Assembly (NCBI RefSeq): GCF_000585375.1 | Contig: NZ_KK073874.1 | Span: 5,301,251-5,365,250 of the forward strand | Source of the DNA: Cryptosporangium arvum DSM 44712 | GTDB lineage: Bacteria; Actinomycetota; Actinomycetes; Mycobacteriales; Cryptosporangiaceae | Length of the DNA: 64,000 nucleotides | Reading direction: 5' to 3' | Shown here: in pieces, positions 57,542 through 64,000 of the stretch | Numbering within the stretch: the first letter of the stretch is position 1 | Layout of the letters: each line of letters begins with the position of its first letter | Translations under genes and position numbers: made by a program | Notes under the pieces: model-generated | Databases searched by the model: none | What the model was told of the DNA's origin: nothing | Seen by the model: only the letters and a program-made list of their open reading frames with translations

Positions 57542-60002
57542 CGTCGGGATCGACCTGGGCACCACGAACAGCGCCATCGCGGTCGTCACGAACGGCGAGG
57601 CCGTCATCGTGAAGAACAACGACGGCTGGGACACCACGCCCTCCGCGGTATGGATGCCGAAGGCCGACGTCGTGCACGTCGGGCGTCGCGCCCGGGAGCG
57701 GGTCGAGTCCGACCCGGACAACACGGCGGCCGAGTTCAAGCAGGAGATGGGGCTCGCCGACGCGCGCCACCCGTTCGCCCGGGCCGGGCGGGAGCTCACG
57801 CCCCCGCAGCTGTCGGCCGAGGTGCTCACCTCGCTGCGCGCCGACTTCGCGCAGCGGCTCGACACCGCTCCCCCGCCGTTCGCGGTGATCACCGTGCCGG
57901 CCGCGTTCACGCTGAACCAGAACCAGGCGACGGTCGAGGCCGCGACGCTGGCCGGGTTCGAGCCCGGCTGCCCGCTGGTGCAGGAACCGACGGCGGCCGC
58001 GTTCGCGTACGGCTTCCAGGACGCGGCCGACCGCGGGTACTGGCTGGTGTTCGACTTCGGCGGCGGCACGTTCGACGCGGCGATCGTCAACAAGCGCGAC
58101 GGTGACCTGCGCGTGCTCAACCACGCCGGCGACTCGTTCCTGGGCGGCAAGCTCATCGACTGGGCGATCGTCGAGAAGGTACTGGCGCCGGCGGCGGGCC
58201 GCGCGCTCGGCTTCGCCGACTTCCGGCGGGACAACGCGGCCTGGCGCGCGAACTTCGCGAAGCTCAAGCTCGCCGCCGAGGAGGCGAAGATCCAGCTCTC
58301 CCGCACCGACCGCGTCGACGTGGACGCGGTGCTGCGCGGCCCGAACGGCGAGGAGGAGGAGTTCGAGTACGCGCTGCGCCGGGACGAGCTGGACTCGATC
58401 GCGGAGCCGTACTACGTCCGCGCGATCAACCTGTGCCGCTCCGCGCTGCGTGAGGCCTCGCTGGAGCCCGCGGACGTCGACCGGCTCCTGCTCGTCGGCG
58501 GCGTCACGCTCTCGCCCGGGCTGCGTGAGCGGCTGGCCGACCCGCGGCACGGCATCGGCATCGCGCTGGACACCAGCCTCGACCCGAGCACCGTCGTCGC
58601 GCGCGGCGCCGCGATCTTCGCCAGCACGATCCGCCGCCCGGCCACGACGCCGACCCGCGCCGCGTCCCCGGGCGAGTTCCTGGTCGAGCTGGCGTTCGAG
58701 CCCAGCGTCACGACGACGACGCCCACGGTCGGCGGGCGGCTGCGCGGCGCGGGCACGCCCGACTGGACGTCCTACGGCGTCACGCTGACCAACCCGGACG
58801 GACACCCGCCGTTCCGGTCCGGTCTCATCCGCCTGAACGCCAACGGCGCGTTCGCCACCGAGGTCGACCTCGACCCGCACACGACCTCGCACTTCACCGT
58901 CGCGCTGACCGACTCCGGCGGCACCCGCCGGCCACTGACCCCGGACACGTTCTCGATCACCCACCGGGACGTGGAGTTCGGCGGCGTGCGGCTGGCGCAC
59001 TCGCTCGGCATCCAGCTCGCCGACCGCGCGTTCGCCGCGATCCTGCGGAAAGGCGAGACGCTGCCGGCGCGGGCCCGCGAGGTGTTCCACACGTCCGGGG
59101 CGCTGCAGCGCGATCAGGCCGACGCGGTGATCCGGATCCCGATCGTCCAGGGTGAACGCCCGCGCGGCGACCGCAACCGGGAGGTCGGGGTGCTCGAGAT
59201 CCGCCCGCGCGACGTGCGGATCGACCTGGCGGCGGGCACCGAGGTGGAGGTGACGTTCGAGGTCGACGCGTCCAGCCTGGTCACCGTCGTCGCCGACGTG
59301 CCGCTGGTGCAGGCGCAGTTCGAGGCCGAGATCAACCTCGACGAGGTGCGCACGGCCAGCGTCCAGAGCCTCCAGGAGCAGCTCGCCGAGGTCGACCGGC
59401 GCCTCGAGCGGCTCCGCGAGGCCGCGCCGGCCGGCGGTGGCCGCGAGCAGCTGGACCGGCTGGACGACGAGAGCGCGCTGGACACCGTCCGCGACCAGGT
59501 CGGGGCCGCCCGCGTCGACCGGGGCGCGGCGGCGGCCGCCGAGGAACGCCTGCGCGACCTGCAGGCCGATCTGGACGACATCGAGGAGAAAGCGCAGCTG
59601 CCGGAACTCGTCCGTCAGCTGCGCGGGGTGCTCGACGAGGCCGCCGGGACCGTGGACGCCGCCGGCGACGCCGCCGACCGCCGGGAGCTCGCCGACCTGC
59701 GCCGCCGGGCCGACACCGCGATCGACGCCGGGGACGTCGCGGCGGTGCGCGCGGCGATCGATCGCACGTCGTCGTTCGTGATCGAGCTCGAACGGCGCCG
59801 GCCGGACTGGCCGGTCCAGCTGTTCTTCGCGCTGGAGGCGATGGTGCCGCGCTCGGCGGCCGCCGAGGGGTTGCTCTCCGAGGGGCGCCTGGCGATCGCG
59901 AACCAGGACGCGACCGCGCTCACCGCGGTCAACCAGCGCCTGGTGCGGCTGCTGCCGAAGGAGGCGCAGGACCAGGTCATCGGCTTGCGGTCGGCGTCGT
60001 GA
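57519..60002 (+). CDS. Hsp70 (DnaK-family) protein with long C-terminus
   Basis: 827 residues, about 200 longer than DnaK. Nucleotide-binding domain: IDVGIDLGTTNSAIAVV, VPAAFTLNQNQATVEAATLA, YWLVFDFGGGTFDAAIV, LLLVGGVTLSPGLRERLADP. Linker near 375, then a beta-rich SBD-like region (400-600) and a long Ala/Arg/Asp-rich helical C-terminus (HLRQLRGVLDEAAGTVDAA-like helices) instead of the DnaK lid. It is not the housekeeping DnaK. In an operon with kinase, J-like, GrpE-like and TPR proteins, it probably serves a specialised assembly. Confidence 0.93.
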   Translation: MPASSTIDVGIDLGTTNSAIAVVTNGEAVIVKNNDGWDTTPSAVWMPKADVVHVGRRARERVESDPDNTAAEFKQEMGLADARHPFARAGRELTPPQLSAEVLTSLRADFAQRLDTAPPPFAVITVPAAFTLNQNQATVEAATLAGFEPGCPLVQEPTAAAFAYGFQDAADRGYWLVFDFGGGTFDAAIVNKRDGDLRVLNHAGDSFLGGKLIDWAIVEKVLAPAAGRALGFADFRRDNAAWRANFAKLKLAAEEAKIQLSRTDRVDVDAVLRGPNGEEEEFEYALRRDELDSIAEPYYVRAINLCRSALREASLEPADVDRLLLVGGVTLSPGLRERLADPRHGIGIALDTSLDPSTVVARGAAIFASTIRRPATTPTRAASPGEFLVELAFEPSVTTTTPTVGGRLRGAGTPDWTSYGVTLTNPDGHPPFRSGLIRLNANGAFATEVDLDPHTTSHFTVALTDSGGTRRPLTPDTFSITHRDVEFGGVRLAHSLGIQLADRAFAAILRKGETLPARAREVFHTSGALQRDQADAVIRIPIVQGERPRGDRNREVGVLEIRPRDVRIDLAAGTEVEVTFEVDASSLVTVVADVPLVQAQFEAEINLDEVRTASVQSLQEQLAEVDRRLERLREAAPAGGGREQLDRLDDESALDTVRDQVGAARVDRGAAAAAEERLRDLQADLDDIEEKAQLPELVRQLRGVLDEAAGTVDAAGDAADRRELADLRRRADTAIDAGDVAAVRAAIDRTSSFVIELERRRPDWPVQLFFALEAMVPRSAAAEGLLSEGRLAIANQDATALTAVNQRLVRLLPKEAQDQVIGLRSAS

Positions 60003-60940
60003 CCGCGACCGCGCGCGCCACGCCGGAGCACCGGCTCACGCTGCACCGGGCCCGCTCCGCGGCGTACGTCGGCGACCTGGAGACCGCGTCGGCGCTCCTG
60101 GCCGAGCTGGACCCGGGCGGGGACGGGCCGCACCCCGGCGAACCGGGTGCGGACGCGTTCGATCTGCGCGCCCGGGTGCGTGCCCAGCGGGGTGAGTACG
60201 GCGCGGCCGACGAGGACTGGGCGCGGGTGCTCGCGCTCCGGCCCGGCGACCCGGACGCGGTGGCCGGGCGGGCCACGCTGGCCCGGCTCGCCGCCGGGCG
60301 GCGGGTCCGTCCGGTGTACACGCCGGCCCGTGCGGTGGCGCTGCTCGCGGCCGCGCTACTCGTGGCGTCGACGACGGCAGTGGTGTGGGTGGGGACCGAC
60401 CGCGGGGAGGCGACCGGCGACCCGGCCGCGGCGGGGTTGCGGCGCGAGGTCGCGACGCTGCGGGCGGAGCGGGACGCGCGCGCGGCCGCGGAGGCGCGGC
60501 AGCGGGAGGCGGGCGCGGCGGCCGCGGCGCGGCACCGGGAGCGGCTGACCGCTGTGGCCTCGGCGTTCGCGGGACTGCCCGGGGTGCGGGTGGAGCAGCG
60601 GTCCGCCGACGTGCGGCTGGTGTTCACCTCGGGGGTGTTCGCTTCCTCGACCGAGCTGACCCCGGCGGCCGGGCCGGTGCTGGCCGCGGTCGGCCGCCGG
60701 CTGAGGACGCTGGAGGTGGTGACGACGGTCGTCGGGCACACGGTCGCGGTGCCGGGCGGGCGCACCAGCGGCGGGTCGGTGGTCGGGTACGGGCGGGCGC
60801 AGGTGGCGGCGCGGGAGCTGGCGGTGGCGTCCGGACGGCCGCTGGCGCAGTTCGCGCTGGTGAGCGCGGAACAGTCGGAGGGCCCGTTCCCGGACGCCCG
60901 TCGCAACCGGACGGTGACGATCCTGCTGCGCCCGGAGTGA
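59999..60940 (+). CDS. TPR protein with membrane helix and OmpA-like C-terminal domain
   Basis: 313 residues; GTG 59999 overlaps the hsp70 stop. Residues 1-95 TPR-like (LRARVRAQRGEYGAADEDWARVLAL), then a helix (AVALLAAALLVASTTAVVWVG), a charged coiled coil (REVATLRAERDARAAAEARQRE), and an OmpA/MotB-like domain (VFASSTELTPAAGPVLAAVG, VVGHTVAVPG, ARELAVASGRP, NRTVTILLRP). The OmpA-like part could contact peptidoglycan, tying the chaperone system to the envelope. Confidence 0.8.
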   Translation: MTATARATPEHRLTLHRARSAAYVGDLETASALLAELDPGGDGPHPGEPGADAFDLRARVRAQRGEYGAADEDWARVLALRPGDPDAVAGRATLARLAAGRRVRPVYTPARAVALLAAALLVASTTAVVWVGTDRGEATGDPAAAGLRREVATLRAERDARAAAEARQREAGAAAAARHRERLTAVASAFAGLPGVRVEQRSADVRLVFTSGVFASSTELTPAAGPVLAAVGRRLRTLEVVTTVVGHTVAVPGGRTSGGSVVGYGRAQVAARELAVASGRPLAQFALVSAEQSEGPFPDARRNRTVTILLRPE

Positions 60941-61602
60941 TTCCCGGTGAACCCCGGCGTGTCACCCACCCGCCTGCCACGCTGATCGGAGAAGTGCGGC
61001 GATCAGCGGACCCGGCGGCGGACGGACCGGAGGTGGGTGTGGTCGGCGAGGACGGGCTGGTGGAGTTCCGGGCGGCGGCCCGGGCGGCCGCGTCGGCGCG
61101 GGCGGCGATGACGAACGTGGCCCGGCAGCGTGAGGTGGCGCAGGCCGCGGTCGCGCAGGCGGCCGGATCCGCGCGGCACTACCGCGAGATCGATCTGCTC
61201 CGCACCGAGGACGCCCGGCTGACCCGGGAACTCGACGCCGCGCGCACCGAGCTCGTCGCGGCCGAGCAGGCGGCGGCCACGGCACGCGACGCCGCCGACC
61301 GGCTTCCGCTGACCGCGCGGACGCGACGCCGGGAGGCCAGGGCGGACGCGTCCCGGGCCGCCGCGGACGCGGACGCCGCCCGGGCCCGCCTGGCCGTGGC
61401 CGAGGAGAAGGCCGGGCAGCAGCGCGCGCTCACCGACGCCCGGGTGGCCGGCGAGCACGCGGCCGTCCGGTTCTCCCGGGCCGAGGTCCACGCCCGCCTC
61501 GAACGTCTCCGCGACGCCGACGAGCGCCTGCTCGCGGCCCGGGCCGCAGCCGAGGACGCGGCCGCGATCGAACACGCCGCCGCCGCCCGCCGCCGCTCCT
61601 GA
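60937..61602 (+). CDS. Coiled-coil protein ending the Hsp70 operon
   Basis: 221 residues from GTG 60937 (GTGA overlap). Almost entirely Ala/Arg/Glu heptad helices (FRAAARAAASARAAM, RQREVAQAAVAQAAGS, SRAEVHARLERLRDADERLL); no membrane segment. Compositionally extreme, so long coiled coil. Possible partner or adaptor of Hsp70. No family recognised. Confidence 0.68.
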   Translation: MIPGEPRRVTHPPATLIGEVRRSADPAADGPEVGVVGEDGLVEFRAAARAAASARAAMTNVARQREVAQAAVAQAAGSARHYREIDLLRTEDARLTRELDAARTELVAAEQAAATARDAADRLPLTARTRRREARADASRAAADADAARARLAVAEEKAGQQRALTDARVAGEHAAVRFSRAEVHARLERLRDADERLLAARAAAEDAAAIEHAAAARRRS

Positions 61603-61628
61603 CCGGCGGCGCGCACCGATCCGGTCAG
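61599..61628. terminator. Bidirectional terminator hairpin
   Basis: CTGACCGG at 61599-61606 and CCGGTCAG at 61621-61628 form a perfect 8-bp stem with a 14-nt loop, covering both convergent stop codons. No T tract. Confidence 0.6.
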
Positions 61629-61933
61629 TCCCCGGGCACGGCCTGCCCGGGGAAGAGTCTGCGCCACAGATCGCGCTGCGCCGCGACCGCGGAGCCGCCG
61701 AACTCCCCGATGGACTCCTGCCACCAGCCGGCGGCTCCGGTGGGTTCGGCGGGTTCGGCCATCGCGCCGGCCAGCTCGTCGCGCAGCCACGCGTAGTGGC
61801 CGTCGGCCAGGCTCGCGCGGAGGTCGGCGATGCCGCTGGGGTCGAAGTTCCAGCAGTAGGTGCGCAAGATTTGGCGTAACCGCAGTGACGGAACGGAGCG
61901 ATCCTGCGTGCCTGATATCGAAGGAGCCTGCAT
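61625..61933 (-). CDS. Small hypothetical protein
   Basis: 102 residues from ATG 61933, which has GGAGGAAC 8 nt upstream; the further GTG 61963 is less likely. The tail LRLRQILRTYCWNFDPSGIADLRASLADGHYAWLRDEL is Trp/Tyr rich and helical. A family of small actinobacterial proteins with this pattern exists but its function is not known to me. The 130-bp gap beyond it is AT-richer than the window average. Confidence 0.68.
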   Translation of the reverse strand: MQAPSISGTQDRSVPSLRLRQILRTYCWNFDPSGIADLRASLADGHYAWLRDELAGAMAEPAEPTGAAGWWQESIGEFGGSAVAAQRDLWRRLFPGQAVPGD

Positions 61934-62095
61934 GGCGTGTTCCTCCCGCAACGGCGTGTTCACCCGAGCGTCAGGCTAGCGATACGCAACGCACATGAAC
62001 ACAGTCCGACGGGCTCGAATTTGTGAGAACCAATCTGTGATTCGCAGATCTGCAATTCCCACCGGCGAGCGCGGCTGCCGGCGCCCCCGTGCGCG

Positions 62096-63223
62096 TCACG
62101 CGTAGCTGGGCAGCGCCGGGTCGGCGGCGAAGTTGTCGGTGCTCTTCAGCAGCGCGCTGCGCACGACGGCCTGGCTGAACAGGGCGTTGCGCAGCCAGAG
62201 GCCGTGGCGGGTACGCGGCGCGAGGAAGCGGCCCGGGTCGGCACGCTTCTGCCAGCGGCCGGCGTACCGGCGCAGGTGCTCCTCGTACGCGGCGAGCGGA
62301 CGGCCGTTCGCCACCTCGCCCGCGAGCACGTGCGCCCCGACGATCCCGGTGCCGACGCCCATCCCGCCCAGCGTGACGCCCCAGGCGGCGTCGCCGAGCA
62401 ACGCGACCCGCTCGCTCGTCCACCGCGGGACGCGCACCCGGCTGATCGCGTCGAAGTAGATCTCCGGGGCGTCGGCCAGGCCGGCGAGCAGCTCCGGGAC
62501 GCGCCACCCGAGGCCGCGGAACGTCGAGGTGATCAGTTCTTTCTGGGGTGCGGCGTCGTGGAAGTCGACCGGGAGCTCGGGCGCGGCGAACACGACCATC
62601 GCCGAGCGCGGGCCGAGCGCGGCGAGCCGGCCCGGCACCCCGTAGTGCAGCACGTCGGAGCCGGCGCCGGACACGTCCCAGCCGGCGACGTAGTAGTTCA
62701 GATGGCGCACGAACTGCTGCTCCGGCCCGAAGCGCAGGCGCCGGACGCCGGAGTGCATGCCGTCGGCGCCGACGACGAGGTCGAACGTGCGGTCGGGCGC
62801 GTGCCGGAACCGCACCTCGACGCCGTCGGGGGTCTCGGTGAGGCCGGTGATCGCGTCGCCGAAGACGTATTCGGTGCTCGGGGCGCTGTGGCGGACCAGC
62901 GTCGCGGACAGGTCGCTGCGCCGCACTTCGAGCTCACCGCCGGTGAACTCGGGCGGCAACCGGAAGATCTCGCTCCCGTCCTCGGCCACGAACGTCATCG
63001 CGCTGCCGTGCGTCTGCTGCTCACGCAGCTCGTCGAGGACGCCGAGGCGGTCGAGGACACCCAGCTGCGCGGGGCCCCGGACGTCGACGGCGAAGCCGCT
63101 GGTGCGCAACCGCGGCGCGACCTCGACGACGGTCACGTCGGCGCGGGCGCCGGCGCGGCGGAACGCGAGGGCAAGGGCCGGGCCGGCCACACCGGCCCCG
63201 GAGATCAGTACGCGAAGGGTCAT
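62096..63223 (-). CDS. FAD-dependent monooxygenase (PHBH/Tet(X)-like)
   Basis: 375 residues from ATG 63223. FAD motifs: VLISGAGVAGPALALAFRRAG, DLVVGADGMHSGVRRLRFG, RVALLGDAAWGVTLGGMGVGTGIVG. No Shine-Dalgarno near the ATG, and the operator ends just upstream, so leaderless translation is possible. Hydroxylates a small aromatic or antibiotic-like molecule. Diverges from a TetR gene sharing its operator, so expression is likely substrate-induced. Confidence 0.92.
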   Translation of the reverse strand: MTLRVLISGAGVAGPALALAFRRAGARADVTVVEVAPRLRTSGFAVDVRGPAQLGVLDRLGVLDELREQQTHGSAMTFVAEDGSEIFRLPPEFTGGELEVRRSDLSATLVRHSAPSTEYVFGDAITGLTETPDGVEVRFRHAPDRTFDLVVGADGMHSGVRRLRFGPEQQFVRHLNYYVAGWDVSGAGSDVLHYGVPGRLAALGPRSAMVVFAAPELPVDFHDAAPQKELITSTFRGLGWRVPELLAGLADAPEIYFDAISRVRVPRWTSERVALLGDAAWGVTLGGMGVGTGIVGAHVLAGEVANGRPLAAYEEHLRRYAGRWQKRADPGRFLAPRTRHGLWLRNALFSQAVVRSALLKSTDNFAADPALPSYA

Positions 63224-63231
63224 GGCAAAAA

Positions 63232-63250
63232 CTGTATCCCTCGGATACAG
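63232..63250. promoter_or_regulatory. TetR-type operator
   Basis: CTGTATCC-CTC-GGATACAG is a perfect 8-bp inverted repeat with a 3-nt spacer, 8 bp from the monooxygenase start codon and 43 bp from the TetR start. Confidence 0.82.
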
Positions 63251-63293
63251 ATTACGCTAGACGCAGTTGACGACGACGACGCGAGGAGAGCGA

Positions 63294-63974
63294 GTGGACG
63301 TCCTGTGGGGAGAGCGACCCGCACCCCGGCGGGGCCCCCGCCCCGCGTTCGACCGCGAGCGCATCGCCAGGGCCGGTATCGAGATCGCCGACCGGGAGGG
63401 CCTCGCCGCGGTGACGATGCAGCGGGTGGCCGAGAGCCTCGGTGTGACGAAGATGGCGCTCTACCGCTACCTGCCGGGCAAGGCCGAGCTGGTGGCGCTG
63501 ATGGTCGACATCGGAATCGGCGCGCCCCCGGCCCCGGGCGGTGCGGGCTGGCGCGAGGCGCTCGCGCTCTGGGCACGTGAACTGTTCGTGCGCTTCCACC
63601 AGCACCCGTGGACGCTCGAGGCCACCCGCGGCGCCCGTCCCGTCGGGCCGAACGAGCTGGGCTGGATGGAGGTCGCGGTCGCCGCGCTGGCCGGCTCGGG
63701 GCTCGACGGCGCCGAGACGCTCGACACGGTCGTGGTGCTGACCGGCCACGTCCGGGCGCTCGGCGAGCAGACCGTGGCGTTCGGCACGGTGTCGGCCGAG
63801 GACCCGCTGACCACGGGGGTCCAGGCGATCCTGGCCGGGCGCGAGGACCGCTTCCCGGCCGTGAGCGCCGCGTTCGCCTCGGCGGCGGCGAGCGGGAACC
63901 AGAACCAGGCCCTCGACTACGGCGTCGATCGCATCCTGGACGGCGTGGCGGCCCTGATCGCGTCCCGCCGATAG
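63294..63974 (+). CDS. TetR-family transcriptional regulator
   Basis: 226 residues from GTG 63294 with GAGGAGAG just upstream (TTG 63267 is less supported). N-terminal HTH: FDRERIARAGIEIADREGLA, VTMQRVAESLGVTKMALYRYL; the rest is the ligand-binding TetR_C domain ([20 protein letters not shown]). It very likely represses itself and the divergent monooxygenase through the shared operator. Confidence 0.93.
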   Translation: MDVLWGERPAPRRGPRPAFDRERIARAGIEIADREGLAAVTMQRVAESLGVTKMALYRYLPGKAELVALMVDIGIGAPPAPGGAGWREALALWARELFVRFHQHPWTLEATRGARPVGPNELGWMEVAVAALAGSGLDGAETLDTVVVLTGHVRALGEQTVAFGTVSAEDPLTTGVQAILAGREDRFPAVSAAFASAAASGNQNQALDYGVDRILDGVAALIASRR

Positions 63975-64000
63975 GGTCCGCCACGGACACCGGGGTCTGA

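Noticed and set aside
57519-60002. Housekeeping dnaK
   Set aside because: The protein is 827 residues with a different C-terminus and an unusual operon without dnaJ, clpB or hspR.

Overview
The window is very GC-rich DNA from a chromosome of a high-GC Actinomycetota, probably a filamentous or soil lineage. The evidence is frequent GTG starts, ATGA/GTGA stop-start overlaps, a Nur-type operator, PknG/GlnH/GlnX homologues, an F420-type reductase and a LLM oxidoreductase, CbtAB, HisKA_3 two-component pairs and a streptophobe-like membrane protein. The species cannot be named from sequence alone.

Layout. 0-5 kb: a LysR regulator (cut by the window edge) diverges from a tripartite tricarboxylate transporter (TctC-TctB-TctA) followed by an MFS transporter. 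4.9-9.5 kb: a copper-handling locus (small membrane protein, CopC, CopD-CtaG fusion) with two non-coding tandem-repeat arrays and low-complexity linkers. 9.5-17.4 kb: a metal/cofactor region. Fe/Mn superoxide dismutase diverges from a FecCD-type metal-chelate ABC importer operon with two SAM methyltransferases, and a near-perfect Nur box lies between them. On the other strand, cbtB-cbtA and a FhuF-like Fe-S protein sit behind a cobalamin riboswitch, preceded by cobF. 17.4-25 kb: two histidine kinase/response regulator pairs, an anti-sigma-type ATPase and a STAS antagonist, and folD behind a ZTP riboswitch. 25-36.6 kb: mixed metabolism (PPOX protein, DUF4352 protein, GH13 amylase, F420-type reductase with a LLM oxidoreductase, MarR, PadR, FAD oxidoreductase, OsmC, a 900-residue LuxR/NB-ARC regulator with a coupled methyltransferase). 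36.6-39.4 kb: a patch of IS5-type remnants and a MITE-like element around one hypothetical gene. 39.4-45.9 kb: VOC protein, PhyH-like oxygenase, hydrolase, streptophobe-like protein, an OmpR/HK pair and a frameshifted membrane LuxR regulator.

The most interesting block is 45.9-61.6 kb: two divergent operons from one control region. Leftward run glnX, glnH, a helical protein, pknG, a PP2C phosphatase, a VWA protein and an FHA protein; the last two enzymes and the FHA protein share N-terminal zinc-ribbon modules. Rightward run a J-like protein, a soluble Ser/Thr kinase, a frameshifted GrpE-like protein, a long Hsp70, a TPR/OmpA-like protein and a coiled-coil protein. I infer a combined sensing, phosphorylation and chaperone system: GlnH/GlnX perceive an amino acid outside, PknG and PP2C write and erase phosphate, FHA reads it, and VWA and Hsp70 assemblies act on the target. 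The window ends with an FAD monooxygenase/TetR divergent pair sharing a clear operator.
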